Source: Microbacterium azadirachtae
GTDB lineage: Bacteria; Actinomycetota; Actinomycetes; Actinomycetales; Microbacteriaceae
NCBI RefSeq assembly: GCF_000956505.1
Contig: NZ_JYIX01000034.1
Span: 124,001-188,000, forward strand
Direction of reading: 5' to 3'
DNA length: 64,000 nucleotides
The first letter of the stretch is position 1. The number at the start of each line of letters is the position of its first letter. The translations under genes were made by a program, and so were the position numbers. The notes below the pieces were generated by a model. The model saw only the letters and a program-made list of their open reading frames with translations. It did not search any database and was not told the origin of the DNA. This document shows, one piece after another, positions 49,095 through 58,295 of the stretch.

Positions 49095-49559
49095 ATGACC
49101 TCCACTGCAGACCTCTACGACGAGCACGGCGACGACCTGCAGTCCCTCGCCCTGCAGCTGCGCGACTTCGGCGGGCACCTCGCCTTCGAGGGCCCGATCC
49201 GCACGGTGCGCTGCTTCCAGGACAATCAGCTCGTGAAGGACCTCCTCGCCACCCCCGGTGACGGCGCCGTGCTCGTGATCGACGGATCAGGATCCCTCGG
49301 CACCGCGCTCATGGGCGACATGATCGCGGCGAGCGCCGTCGCGAACGGCTGGGCCGGCGTGGTCATCCACGGCGCGATCCGCGACAGCGCGGCGATCGGC
49401 CGGCTGCCGCTGGGTGTCAAGGCCCTCGGCACGAACCCGCGCAAGAGCGCCAAGGCCGGGACCGGCCAGGTCGACGTGATGCTGCGCTTCGGCGATGTGG
49501 AGTTCTGCCCCGGCGCCGTGCTCTACGCGGACGAGGACGGCGTGCTCGTCGAACGCTGA
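49095..49559 (+). CDS. rraA: RraA-like protein
   Basis: A 154-residue RraA family member, about the usual length (158-161). 'GSGSLGTALMGDMIAASAVANGWAGVVIHGAIRDSAAIG' (about 57-95) is the conserved core with G-D and R-D ligands. The family includes the regulator of RNase E and 4-hydroxy-4-methyl-2-oxoglutarate/oxaloacetate aldolases that share the fold; without biochemical data I cannot separate them. AAAGGA lies 8 nt before the ATG. It is downstream of aceBA but separated by a strong hairpin, so it may be expressed alone. Confidence 0.85.
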   Translation: MTSTADLYDEHGDDLQSLALQLRDFGGHLAFEGPIRTVRCFQDNQLVKDLLATPGDGAVLVIDGSGSLGTALMGDMIAASAVANGWAGVVIHGAIRDSAAIGRLPLGVKALGTNPRKSAKAGTGQVDVMLRFGDVEFCPGAVLYADEDGVLVER

Positions 49560-49651
49560 CCCCGGCTGCGGAGCGACGGCCGCGCGGGCCGGCGCAGAAG
49601 TCGGGGCCGATGCCCCATGCGCGGACCCGGCGGCGGCGCGAAGGTGGATCC

Positions 49652-50416
49652 ATGTCCACCGCATCGACACCCCAGGCGGCCGCCGCCGACGTGACAGACC
49701 ACCCCCGTCTTCCCGACGGCGACGACGAGAGGTTCACCGGGTTCGGCGTGCTCGGCCTCACGTTCCGCAGCGGCGACTGCCTCGCCCTGCGCGTGATGAC
49801 CGGGACCAGCATCGGCCCCGGCTACCGCGCCGTCTGGCACCGCGCACCCGCAGGCGCCTGGCACATGTACGTCACCACGGATCCGGAGCGCAGCTGCCCG
49901 CGCTACTTCAGCGCCGCGGCGACCTACGAACGCGTGCCGGAGATCGACCTGAGCTGGAAGGGCCCAACCCGACTGCAGGTGCGGATCGCCGGCGTGCTGG
50001 ATTGGGACGTCCTGCTGCGGGCCACACCGGCGACGCGGGCGATGTCGGCGCTCGGCGGCGCCCTGCCCGACGTCGCCCGGCGCAGCGATCCGTTCCTGGG
50101 CGCGATGGGACCCATGGCGCGGCCGATGCTCCGCACGGGGCGGATGCGGATGGTCGGCGCGGCGCCCAACCGGCAGCGCTTCCAGGTGGTTCCGACGCGG
50201 ATCTGGCGGATCTCGGCGAGCACGGCCCGCATCGGCGGCCGGGACCTCGGCCCGATCGGCGCCCTCGATCGGCAGATCAGGCTCGGCGACTTCTGGATGC
50301 CGCAGCACGGGCTCTTCTACGTCGGCGACGCGCGCTTCAGCGCGTTCGACCCCGCCGTCCACGCAGCCGTCGCAGCGCCCGCGGACGGACTCGCCGGGGA
50401 TGCGCGGCCGCGCTGA
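49652..50416 (+). CDS. Hypothetical actinobacterial protein
   Basis: A 254-residue soluble protein that I do not recognise. It contains 'FGVLGLTFRSGDCLALRVMTGTSIGPGYRAVWHRAPAGAWHMYVTTD', and later 'LDRQIRLGDFWMPQHGLFYVGDARFSAF', a beta-rich pattern that vaguely resembles lipocalin or hydroxyneurosporene-synthase-like folds. No signal peptide, transmembrane helix or catalytic motif is clear. The start chosen (49652) has AAGGTGGATC upstream. The HD-GYP/LuxR gene follows 41 bp later from its own promoter. Confidence 0.7.
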   Translation: MSTASTPQAAAADVTDHPRLPDGDDERFTGFGVLGLTFRSGDCLALRVMTGTSIGPGYRAVWHRAPAGAWHMYVTTDPERSCPRYFSAAATYERVPEIDLSWKGPTRLQVRIAGVLDWDVLLRATPATRAMSALGGALPDVARRSDPFLGAMGPMARPMLRTGRMRMVGAAPNRQRFQVVPTRIWRISASTARIGGRDLGPIGALDRQIRLGDFWMPQHGLFYVGDARFSAFDPAVHAAVAAPADGLAGDARPR

Positions 50417-50445
50417 TATCCCTGGCCCTGCAGGAGCGCATCGCC

Positions 50446-50451
50446 GACAAT
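50446..50451 (+). promoter_or_regulatory. -10 of the leaderless HD-GYP/LuxR gene
   Basis: GACAAT lies exactly 6 nt before the GTG at 50458; no ribosome binding site is present. Confidence 0.5.
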
Positions 50452-50457
50452 GGACCT

Positions 50458-52023
50458 GTGGGCGCGACAGCCGGTGCTCCGACCAGGGGCGAGATGCTCG
50501 CGGCGGTCTCCGTCGCGATCGACCTGGGCCTCGGCCAGCCCGCGGAGCACATGATGCGCGCGGCCGTCCTTGCCGACCGGCTCGCCGCACGGCTGGGACT
50601 GGACGAGGCGCAGCGCGGCGCCGCCTATCAGTCGACGCTGCTCATGTGGATCGGCTGCACGGCCGACTCGCAGGAGTACGCGCGCTGGTTCGGCGACGAC
50701 ATCGCCGTGCGCAGCGCCTCCTACCTGGTGGACTGGTCGGGGCTGCCGTTCCTGCGCTTCCTGGTCGAGCACGTCGCGCAGGGCCGCCCACTCGTTCAGC
50801 GTGCCACGACGCTCACCGCGCTCATGATCGACTCCCGCGGCAGCCTCGGCACGCTGCTGCACTCGCACTGCCTGTCCGCCGCCCTGCTGGCCGAGCGGCT
50901 CGGCCTCCCGCGCGCGGTGCAGGAGGCCGTCGCCGCTGCCTTCGAGCGGTACGACGGCCATGGGCTCCCCCGGGGCCTCTCCGGCGGTACGATCCCGCTC
51001 GCGATGCGGATCGCCCAGCTCGCAGACACCGCCGAGGTGTACGACCGCCTCGGCGGAACAGAGGCGGCGATCCGCATGGCCCGAGAGCGCCGCGGCGGGC
51101 AGTTCGATCCCGAGATCGTCGATGCGTTCACGGCCGATGCGGAAGCGCTGCTCGACATCCCGCGCGGATCCGCCGCGTGGACCGCCGCCCTGGAGTGCGC
51201 GCCCGATCGCGACGAGGTGCTGCACGGCGAAGCCCTCGATGCGGCCGTCGCGGCGATCGGCGACTTCGCCGACCTGAAGTGCCCGTTCCTGCTGGGGCAC
51301 TCGCGCGGCGTGGCCGAGATCGCGGCGACGGCGGCCAGGGCGGTCGGGGTCCCCTCCGACGAGGTGACGGCCCTCCGACGCGCGGCGCATCTGCACGACG
51401 TGGGACGGCTGGGCGTCTCGAACCTGATCTGGTCGAAGCCCGGCGTTCTCGACGACGGCGACTGGGAGCACGTGCGGATGCATCCCTACCTCGGCGGCCG
51501 CGTGCTCGCGCGGATCCCCGGGCTCGCCGCCGAGGCGGCGCTGGTGCGCGCGCATCACGAGCACCTGGACGGCAGCGGCTACCCGGCCGGCACGGCGGGC
51601 ACGAGCCTCACGCGGTCCGACCGCCTTCTCGCCGCCGCCGTCGCCTACCGGGCGGCGACCGAGCCGCGCCCCTACCGTGCCGCGCTCGAGCCCGCCGAGG
51701 CGATCGCCCGCCTGCACCGGCGTGTGGCCGCGGGGCACCTGGACGGGGAGGCGGTCGCCGCGGTCGCGTCTGCGGCGACCGGCCCCCTCGGCGTGCGGAC
51801 CCCGCGCACCGCTCTTCCTGCCGGGCTCACTCCGCGCGAGGCCGAGATCCTGACGCTCGTCGCGCAGGGCCGCAGCAACCGCGAGATCGCGACCGCACTG
51901 ACGCTCAGCGAGAAGACCGTGCGCAACCACGTCGAGCACACCTACGCGAAGATCGGCGTCGCCAACCGGGTCGGGGCGAGCCTGTTCGCGATCGACCACG
52001 GCTTCGTCGGCCGCTCGACATGA
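50458..52023 (+). CDS. HD-GYP domain protein with C-terminal LuxR helix-turn-helix
   Basis: A 521-residue protein. The C-terminal half has an HD-GYP phosphohydrolase motif set: 'HLHDVGRLGVSNLIWSKPGVLDDGDWEHVRMHPYLGG' and 'HHEHLDGSGYPAG' (GYP). An earlier, degenerate HD region is at about 140-190 ('LHSHCLSAALLAERLG', 'YDGHGLPRGL'). The last 65 residues are a LuxR/NarL helix-turn-helix ('GLTPREAEILTLVAQGRSNREIATALTLSEKTVRNHVEHTYAKIGV'). HD-GYP domains usually hydrolyse cyclic di-GMP, so the protein could couple a nucleotide signal to transcription, with no receiver domain. GTG 50458 is 6 nt after GACAAT; ATG 50494 is an alternative start. Confidence 0.82.
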   Translation: MGATAGAPTRGEMLAAVSVAIDLGLGQPAEHMMRAAVLADRLAARLGLDEAQRGAAYQSTLLMWIGCTADSQEYARWFGDDIAVRSASYLVDWSGLPFLRFLVEHVAQGRPLVQRATTLTALMIDSRGSLGTLLHSHCLSAALLAERLGLPRAVQEAVAAAFERYDGHGLPRGLSGGTIPLAMRIAQLADTAEVYDRLGGTEAAIRMARERRGGQFDPEIVDAFTADAEALLDIPRGSAAWTAALECAPDRDEVLHGEALDAAVAAIGDFADLKCPFLLGHSRGVAEIAATAARAVGVPSDEVTALRRAAHLHDVGRLGVSNLIWSKPGVLDDGDWEHVRMHPYLGGRVLARIPGLAAEAALVRAHHEHLDGSGYPAGTAGTSLTRSDRLLAAAVAYRAATEPRPYRAALEPAEAIARLHRRVAAGHLDGEAVAAVASAATGPLGVRTPRTALPAGLTPREAEILTLVAQGRSNREIATALTLSEKTVRNHVEHTYAKIGVANRVGASLFAIDHGFVGRST

Positions 52024-52039
52024 GCGACCGCGCCAGGAT

Positions 52040-52867
52040 CTAGGCGGACCGGATCCGGTTGCGGAGTTCCCCGATCCCCTCGATCGCGGTCGTGACGAGG
52101 TCCCCGTCCTGCAGCCAGCGCGGATCCGCCATCCCGAGCGCGACACCGCCAGGGGTTCCGGTGAGGATGAGGTCACCCGGCCGGAGCCGGGTGATCTGAG
52201 AGACGTAGGAGACGAGATCGGCGGCGTCGAAGACGAGCTCGCGGGTGTTCCCGTCCTGCACGGGCTCGCCGTTCACGGTGCAGGCGATGCGGAGTCCGGC
52301 CTTCGGATCGAGCTCGTCCGCGGTGACGACGAACGGACCGATCGGCGTGGTGGCGTCGAACGCCTTGCCCTGCAGCCACTGCAGGGTGCGCTGCTGCCAG
52401 TCCCGCATCGAGATGTCGTTCGCGACCGTGTAGCCGAGGATCGCGGCCGCCGCCTCGTCCCTGTCCGCGCGGTGCACCTCGGATCCGACGACGACGGCCA
52501 GCTCCGCCTCCCAATCCAGCTGCGCCGTGTCGTGCACCCTGATCTCGTCCGCCGGTCCCGTGAGGGTGTCGGCGAACTTGGCGAAGAGCGTCGGGTGCTC
52601 CGGCACGGCGCGGCCGGTCTCGAGGATGTGGTCGCGGTAGTTGAGACCGCAGCAGAACACCTTCGCGGGTCGCGGCAGGGGCACCCCGAAGGCCCCGGGG
52701 TCCAGCTCCTGCCGGGTCCGCCCCCGGAGCGCGGTCTCGGCCCGTTCCCGCCAGCCCTCTCCGGCGACGAGTTCCTGCGCATCCGCCTCGTCGAGCAGCA
52801 CCCAGCCTTCGGCGTCGCCGACCGCGGCCCGGGTGCCCCCGGCGACGCGGATGGTCGCGACCCGCAT
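52040..52867 (-). CDS. Fumarylacetoacetate hydrolase family protein
   Basis: A 275-residue FAH-family enzyme. The active-site region 'KVFCCGLNYRDHILETG' (about 70-86), 'DWEAELAVVVG' with the metal-binding Glu (about 118-128), 'GYTVANDISMRDWQ' and 'ILTGTPGGVALGM' are present. The family hydrolyses or decarboxylates ring-cleavage products (fumarylpyruvate, fumarylacetoacetate, 2-oxo-hepta-diene-dioate, oxaloacetate). It ends an operon running from the cupin gene at 58732, and its start overlaps the stop of the RidA gene by one base. In context it should act late in aromatic degradation; the exact substrate is unknown. Confidence 0.88.
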   Translation of the reverse strand: MRVATIRVAGGTRAAVGDAEGWVLLDEADAQELVAGEGWRERAETALRGRTRQELDPGAFGVPLPRPAKVFCCGLNYRDHILETGRAVPEHPTLFAKFADTLTGPADEIRVHDTAQLDWEAELAVVVGSEVHRADRDEAAAAILGYTVANDISMRDWQQRTLQWLQGKAFDATTPIGPFVVTADELDPKAGLRIACTVNGEPVQDGNTRELVFDAADLVSYVSQITRLRPGDLILTGTPGGVALGMADPRWLQDGDLVTTAIEGIGELRNRIRSA

Positions 52868-53289
52868 CAGTCCCGATCCCCGTCGGCGGCCACGCCCTCG
52901 CCGAGGTGCGCGACGCCCTGGATCTCGATCATCGCCTCCTTCTGCCACAGCCGCGTCACGCCGATCCCCGCCATCGCCGGATATTCGGTGCCGGCCATCT
53001 CGCGCCAGCGACGCCCGATCTCGCGGCCGTTGGCCTGGTAGTCGTCGACGTCGGTGAGGTAGATCGTGACGTCGACGAGGTCCTCTGGCTTGCCGCCGGC
53101 CGCTTCGAGCGTGACGAGCACATTCGAGAACGCCTGCACGAACTGCTCGACGATCCCCCCGGGCACGATCGCGCCGGTGCGGTCCATCGCGGTCTGCCCG
53201 CCGAGGTAGACGAACTCGCCGGCGCGCACTCCGTGCGCGAAACCGCTCGGTGCGATGAGCGTTTCGGGATTGATGATCTGGCGGCTCAT
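52867..53289 (-). CDS. RidA/YjgF family deaminase
   Basis: A 140-residue RidA-like protein. 'INPETLIAPSGFAHGVRAGEFVYLGGQTAMDRTGAIVPG' and 'TVYLTD'-like 'VTIYLTDVDDYQANGREIG' are typical, and 'YPAMAGIGVTRLWQKEAMIEIQGVAHL' is the C-terminal signature region. RidA proteins hydrolyse enamines or imines; 2-aminomuconate deaminases of aromatic pathways also belong here. Its place next to a ring-oxidising flavoprotein acting on an amino-aromatic CoA suggests removal of the amino group from a ring-derived enamine, which is inference. I chose ATG 53289 on homology. Confidence 0.88.
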   Translation of the reverse strand: MSRQIINPETLIAPSGFAHGVRAGEFVYLGGQTAMDRTGAIVPGGIVEQFVQAFSNVLVTLEAAGGKPEDLVDVTIYLTDVDDYQANGREIGRRWREMAGTEYPAMAGIGVTRLWQKEAMIEIQGVAHLGEGVAADGDRD

Positions 53290-53336
53290 GGTTCTTGTCC
53301 TCCTATGTGGATGCGTATGAGGGTCGGGCCCGGGGC

Positions 53337-55736
53337 TCAGGGACCGACCGGTGCAAGGGCTTCGACGGCCTCGCGCCGCGGGATCCACCGGCGGTGCTCC
53401 GGCGCACTCTCGCCCGCGCGCTCGTCCCGGACGAGCGAGAGCCGTGGTCGCACGGCGTCGGTGCGGGCGGTCGGCGGCTTGCGCGACCCGGCGCGGAACG
53501 GCGCCACCCAGTCCGCTCCCTCCCCGCGGTAGCCCTGGTCCGCGGCCGCGTGCAGCGTCCACTGCGGATCCCAGAGGTGCGTGCGGCCGAGCGCGACGAG
53601 GTCGGCGCGACCGGCGAGCAGGATCGAGTTCACGTCGTCGTGGCTGGACACCGCGCCCACCGCGATCACGCTGACGCCGGCCTCGGCTGCGACCCGATTG
53701 CGGATCGCGTCGGCGAACGGCGTCTGGTAGCTGCGGCCGAACTGCGGCTTCTCCTCCTTGGCGATCTGCCCGGAGGACACGTCGATCGCATCGGCCCCGT
53801 GCGCGATGAACGCGCGGGCGATCTCGATCGCGTCCTCGAGCTCATTGCCTCCCTCGCACCAGTCCACAGCAGAGAGGCGCACGGTGAGCGGACGCTCGGC
53901 CGGCCACGCGGCGCGCATGGCGTCGAACACCTCGAGCGGGTAGCGCAGGCGGTTGTCCAGGTCGCCGCCGTACTCGTCGGTGCGCCGGTTGGAGACCGGC
54001 GACAGGAACGACGAGATGAGGTAGCCGTGGGCGGCGTGCAGCTCGGCGAGGTCGAACCCGGCTTCGGCCGCGCGTCGGGTCGCGGCGACGAAGTCCTCGC
54101 GCACCCGGTCCATTCCGGCGCGGTCGATCTCCTGCGGCGCCGCGTTGGCCGGGCCGTAGGGCAGCGCGGACGGCGCGAGGGTCTCCCAGTTGCCCTCGGG
54201 CAGTGGATCGTCGATCCCCTCCCACATGAGCTTGGTGGACCCCTTGCGGCCGGAGTGGCCGAGCTGCACGCCGATCTTCGCGGTCGACCGGCTGTGCACG
54301 TAGTCCGCGATCCGTCCCCACGCGTCGCGCTGCTCGTCGGTGTAGAGGCCGCCGCAGCCCGGCGTGATCCGCCCCTCGGCGGAGACGCAGACCATCTCGG
54401 TCATGACGAGACCCGCGCCGCCCGTGGCCTTGGAACCGAGATGCACGAGGTGGAAGTCGCCGGGCACGCCCTCGACCGAGGAGTACATGTCCATGGGCGA
54501 GACGACGACGCGGTTCTTCAGCGCGAGAGCGCCGATCCGGTGCGGACGGAACATCGCCGGCTCGTCCTCGGTCCGGCCCGCGAAGCCCGCCCCGCGCACG
54601 ACGGCGGCGGCGAAGACCGGATCCCGCAGGGCGAGGTTGTCCAGCGTGATGCGCCGGCTGCGGGTGAGCAGGTTGAACGCGAACTGCAGCGGATCCTGGT
54701 CCGCGTACTGGCCGATCCGCTCGAACCACTCGAGCGACGCCTGCGCGGCGCGCTGGGTGGAGGCGACGACCGGGCGGCGCTCGGTCTCGTAGGCCTCCAG
54801 TGCCGCGCCGAGCCGGTCGTGCTCGTGCAGGCAGGCGGCGAGCGCGAGCGCGTCCTCCATGGCGAGCTTGGTTCCGGAGCCGATCGAGAAGTGCGCGGTG
54901 TGCGCGGCGTCGCCGAGGATCACGAGGTTCTCGTGGTGCCAGTGCTCGTTGCGCACCGTGGTGAAGTTCAGCCACTTCGAGTTGTTCGTGAGCACCTCGT
55001 GACCGTCGAGCACGTCGGCGAAGAAGCCGCGGATCTTGTTCACCGAGACGTCGTCGCTCACTCCGGGCGGGAAGACCTCGTGCTCGGTCGCGTCGAGGCC
55101 CGCGGCGCGCCACACGTCCTCGTGCATCTCAATGAGGAATGTCGAGCCCTGGTCTGAGTACGGATACCCGTGCAGTTGCATGATGCCGTGCGGGGTGTGC
55201 AGCACCGCGAACGTGAACGCCTCGAACACGCGATCCGTGCCGAGCCACATGTACTTCGACACGCGGCGATCAAGGTCAGGTCCGAAGGCCTCGGCGAACT
55301 GACCGCGCACACGGGAGTTCACGCCGTCCGCGGCCAGCACGAGGTCGTACTCCGCCATGAGCGCGGCGGCGTCCGGAGCCTCGGCGCGGAAGCGGATCTC
55401 GGCGCCGAGCTCGATCGCGCGCTGCTGAAGCAGCTGCAGCAGCTCCTTCCGTCCCATCGCGGCGAAGCCCTGGCCGCCGACCGTGTGGGTGGTCCCGCCG
55501 AAGAGCACGTCGATGTCGGTCCAGCGAGCGAACTGCTCGCCCATCCGGGCGGCGATGACCGGATCCGCGTTCTCGATCCCACCGAGGGTCTCGTCGCTGA
55601 ACACGACGCCGAAGCCGAACGTGTCGTCGGGGGCGTTGCGCTCCCAGATCGTGACCTCGTGCGAGGGGTCGAGCTGCTTCATGAGGGCGGAGAAGTAGAG
55701 CCCTCCCGGGCCTCCACCGATCACGGCGATGCGCAT
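53337..55736 (-). CDS. Fused FAD monooxygenase/old-yellow-enzyme acting on aryl-CoA
   Basis: A 799-residue fusion. Residues 1-390 are a salicylate-hydroxylase-like FAD monooxygenase ('MRIAVIGGGPGGLYFSALMKQ', and 'VILGDAAHTAHFSIGSGTKLAMEDALALA' as the second FAD motif, about 270-298). Residues about 400-760 are an NADH:flavin oxidoreductase ('RPHRIGALALKNRVVVSPMDMYSS', 'AGLVMTEMVCVS', 'GVQLGHSGRKGSTK'). The same fusion is 2-aminobenzoyl-CoA monooxygenase/reductase of Azoarcus evansii, and is annotated elsewhere as bifunctional salicylyl-CoA 5-hydroxylase. With an AMP ligase one base upstream and kynureninase nearby, 2-aminobenzoyl-CoA is the favoured substrate. Salicylyl-CoA is the main alternative. 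Confidence 0.88.
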   Translation of the reverse strand: MRIAVIGGGPGGLYFSALMKQLDPSHEVTIWERNAPDDTFGFGVVFSDETLGGIENADPVIAARMGEQFARWTDIDVLFGGTTHTVGGQGFAAMGRKELLQLLQQRAIELGAEIRFRAEAPDAAALMAEYDLVLAADGVNSRVRGQFAEAFGPDLDRRVSKYMWLGTDRVFEAFTFAVLHTPHGIMQLHGYPYSDQGSTFLIEMHEDVWRAAGLDATEHEVFPPGVSDDVSVNKIRGFFADVLDGHEVLTNNSKWLNFTTVRNEHWHHENLVILGDAAHTAHFSIGSGTKLAMEDALALAACLHEHDRLGAALEAYETERRPVVASTQRAAQASLEWFERIGQYADQDPLQFAFNLLTRSRRITLDNLALRDPVFAAAVVRGAGFAGRTEDEPAMFRPHRIGALALKNRVVVSPMDMYSSVEGVPGDFHLVHLGSKATGGAGLVMTEMVCVSAEGRITPGCGGLYTDEQRDAWGRIADYVHSRSTAKIGVQLGHSGRKGSTKLMWEGIDDPLPEGNWETLAPSALPYGPANAAPQEIDRAGMDRVREDFVAATRRAAEAGFDLAELHAAHGYLISSFLSPVSNRRTDEYGGDLDNRLRYPLEVFDAMRAAWPAERPLTVRLSAVDWCEGGNELEDAIEIARAFIAHGADAIDVSSGQIAKEEKPQFGRSYQTPFADAIRNRVAAEAGVSVIAVGAVSSHDDVNSILLAGRADLVALGRTHLWDPQWTLHAAADQGYRGEGADWVAPFRAGSRKPPTARTDAVRPRLSLVRDERAGESAPEHRRWIPRREAVEALAPVGP

Positions 55737-55737
55737 G

Positions 55738-57399
55738 TCAGACCCCCTGGGAGACGGGCGCGGAGAGGGCGGCCTCGGCCGCGGCCCTGTCGCGCAGGAT
55801 GAAGTGCTGCACCTTGCCGCTGGGATTGCGGGGCAGCTCGGCGAGATAGTCGATGCGGCGAGGGCACTTGTAGAGCGCGAGCCGCGACTTCACGAGCGCG
55901 AGGATCGAGGCGGTGAGCTCCTCCGAGACCTCGACGTCGGCACGGGGGACGACGTAGGCGTTGACGATCGTGCCGCGATCGGCGTCGGGACGTCCCACGA
56001 CCGCGACCTCGAGCACGTCGGGGTGCGCGGCGATCGCCTCCTCGACCTCCGGAGCGCCGACGTTGTACCCCGCCGTGACGATCATCGAGTCGCTGCGGGC
56101 GTAGAAGGTGAAGTAGCCCTCCTCGTCCTGCACGAAGGTGTCGCCGGTGATGTTCCATCCGTCGTGCACGTACGCCGTCTGCCGCGGATCGTTCAGATAG
56201 CGGCATCCCGTGGGGCCGATGACGCCGAGCCGCCCCGGCTCCCCCGGTCCGAGGATCCGGCCGTCGTCGTCGAGGATCGCCGCGCGGTAGCCCGGCACGG
56301 CCCGCCCGGTGGACCCCGGGCGGATGTCGTCGCCCGACGCGGAGATGAAGACGTGCAGCATCTCGGTGGATCCGATGCCGTTCACGAGCCGCACACCGGT
56401 CGCCTCGGACACCGCCTCGAACGTCTCCCGGGAGAGGTGCTCCCCCGCCGAGACGCCGACCCGCAGCCGGCGGAGAGCCCCGGCGAGGCCCTCCTTGAGA
56501 ATCGCGCGGTAGCCGGTCGGGGCCGTGTACAGCACCGTGATCCCGAGCGGTTCGATGAGTCGCGCGAGCTCGAGCGGGGTGGCCCGCTCGAGGATCACCG
56601 CAGCTCCTCCCGTGCGCAGCGGGAACACCACCGCGCCGCCGAGGCCGAACGTGAACGCGAGCGGGGCGGTCGTCGCGCTGACGTCGTCCTGAGTGAGGTG
56701 CAGCACGTGCTTCGCGAAGGTGTCGGCGTTGGCGAGGATGTCGCGGTGGAAGTGCATCGTGATCTTCGGCGCCCCCGTCGTGCCGCTGGTCGCGCCGAGC
56801 AGCGCCACGTCATCGGCGGCCGTGTCGACCGCCGCGAACGCGCCGTCCTTGCGATCGCAGGCGCGCATCAGGCGGTCCTCCTCGCCGCCGAACACCAGGA
56901 GGCCGCCCTCCGGCAGCAGGTCGCGAAGGGCGCCCTCGACGACGCCGAGATCGCGATGGTCGACGATCGCCGCCGACGGGCGCACCCGCTCGAACACGTT
57001 GCGCACCTCGCTCTCCTTCCAGGCGACCATCGTCGTGACGACGACCGCGCCGGCCTTGAGCGCGCCGAGCCAGCAGGCCACGGCCCAGGGCCCGTTGAGC
57101 AGCCGCAGGGCGACGCGATTGCCCGGGACGATGCCGAGATCCTCCCTGAGCACCTGTGCGACCTGATTCGCGCGGCGCTGCAGCTCCCCGTAGCTCCATC
57201 GTGTGCCGTCGCCGAGGATCACGGCGTCGCGATCGGGTCCGAACGCCTCGACCGCGCGGTCGATGAGCTCGGCGGCCGCGTTCAACCGCTCCGGGTACTG
57301 CACGTCGGGGATGGTGAACTCCAGCGTCGGCCAGAGCTCGACCGGCGGCAGGGCGTCGCGGGCGAAGGTGTCGACGTGGGCTGAGCGGGAAAGCTCCAT
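55738..57399 (-). CDS. Aryl-CoA ligase (benzoate/2-aminobenzoate-CoA ligase type)
   Basis: A 553-residue adenylate-forming ligase. Motifs: 'LLGATSGTTGAPKITMHFH' (about 195-213), 'PLAFTFGLGGAVVFPLRTGGAAV', 'VNGIGSTEMLHVFISA', 'WNITGDTFVQDEEGYFTFYARSDSMIVTAGYNVGAPEVEE' and the C-terminal catalytic lysine 'LPRNPSGKVQHFILR'. The 'GIGSTEMLHVF' region is typical of benzoate and 2-aminobenzoate-CoA ligases. It would activate anthranilate (or salicylate/benzoate) to the CoA ester for the fused oxygenase/reductase, whose start is 1 nt after this gene's stop (TGACATG). I chose ATG 57399 ('MELSRSAHVD') on homology. Confidence 0.9.
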   Translation of the reverse strand: MELSRSAHVDTFARDALPPVELWPTLEFTIPDVQYPERLNAAAELIDRAVEAFGPDRDAVILGDGTRWSYGELQRRANQVAQVLREDLGIVPGNRVALRLLNGPWAVACWLGALKAGAVVVTTMVAWKESEVRNVFERVRPSAAIVDHRDLGVVEGALRDLLPEGGLLVFGGEEDRLMRACDRKDGAFAAVDTAADDVALLGATSGTTGAPKITMHFHRDILANADTFAKHVLHLTQDDVSATTAPLAFTFGLGGAVVFPLRTGGAAVILERATPLELARLIEPLGITVLYTAPTGYRAILKEGLAGALRRLRVGVSAGEHLSRETFEAVSEATGVRLVNGIGSTEMLHVFISASGDDIRPGSTGRAVPGYRAAILDDDGRILGPGEPGRLGVIGPTGCRYLNDPRQTAYVHDGWNITGDTFVQDEEGYFTFYARSDSMIVTAGYNVGAPEVEEAIAAHPDVLEVAVVGRPDADRGTIVNAYVVPRADVEVSEELTASILALVKSRLALYKCPRRIDYLAELPRNPSGKVQHFILRDRAAAEAALSAPVSQGV

Positions 57400-57428
57400 T
57401 GCTGGTCCCTTCGAGATTCGAGGTGTGG

Positions 57429-58295
57429 TCAGAGGGCGCGACCGGGGCGGATCATGCCCTCCTGGGCAACGGTCGCGATGAGGCGGCCTGTGCGGTCGAA
57501 GAAGCGGCCGAGGCCCAGCCCGCGGCCGTCGGAGATGCCGGCGGACTCGTGCGCGTACAGGAGCCACTCGTCGGCGCGGGCGGGCGCGTGGAACCACATC
57601 GCGTGGTCGAGGCTCGCGGTCACGAGGCCCTCGTCCCGCCACGGCAGGCCGAGCACCCGCAGCACGGGCTCGAGGATCGTGTAGTCGCACACGTACGCGA
57701 TCGCGAGCTGGTGCGTCACGGGGTCATCGTCGAGAGCCTCGAAGGCGCGCACCCAGACGGCCTGATGCGGCACGCGCGCACCCTCGACCCGCACGTACAC
57801 GGGTCCGGGGACGTGCCGCATGTCGAAGCTGCGGTCGTGCGACCAGTAGTCGACATCGACGCCCTCGTACCCGGCGAGTGCCTCGGCGCTGGAGGGCAGG
57901 GTCTCGGGATCCGGGACCTCCGGCATCTCCGGCCCGTGCACGGGGAATTCCTCCGGCACATGGAAGGACGCGGTCGCGAGGAAGGCGAGCCTGCCGTGCT
58001 GGTGACCGCGGACGTGCCTCGTGGAGAAGCCGCGGCCGTCCCGCAGGAGCTCGACCTCGTACCGCACGGGCTCCGCGATGTCCACGCCCCGCAGGAAGGT
58101 CGAGTGCACCGAGTGCAGCACGCGATCGTCATCGACCGTGCGGATCGCCGCCGCCACGCTCTGCGCGACGGTGTCGCCGCCGTAGGCCTTCGGCCACGGG
58201 ACCGGCTGCGGCTGCGCCGTGAACGCGCGATCGGCGTGCTCCGGCGCGCACTCGGTCAGGGCGATCGCCCGGAGGAAGGCGGCGGAGGTGCTCAT
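57429..58295 (-). CDS. Acyl-CoA thioesterase (TesB-like)
   Basis: A 288-residue double-hotdog thioesterase, the size of TesB. Features are 'PKAYGGDTVAQSVAAAIRTVDDDRVLHSVHSTFLRG' (first hotdog, about 36-72), 'RHVRGHQHGRLAFLATASFHVPEE', and, in the second half, 'ASLDHAMWFHAPARADEWLLYAHESAGISDGRGLGLGRFFDRTGRLIATVAQEGMIR', the TesB C-terminal signature. It would hydrolyse an acyl- or aryl-CoA, either to release an end product or to rescue CoA. Its start overlaps the stop of the cupin gene by four bases (ATGA), so the two are translationally coupled. Confidence 0.9.
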   Translation of the reverse strand: MSTSAAFLRAIALTECAPEHADRAFTAQPQPVPWPKAYGGDTVAQSVAAAIRTVDDDRVLHSVHSTFLRGVDIAEPVRYEVELLRDGRGFSTRHVRGHQHGRLAFLATASFHVPEEFPVHGPEMPEVPDPETLPSSAEALAGYEGVDVDYWSHDRSFDMRHVPGPVYVRVEGARVPHQAVWVRAFEALDDDPVTHQLAIAYVCDYTILEPVLRVLGLPWRDEGLVTASLDHAMWFHAPARADEWLLYAHESAGISDGRGLGLGRFFDRTGRLIATVAQEGMIRPGRAL

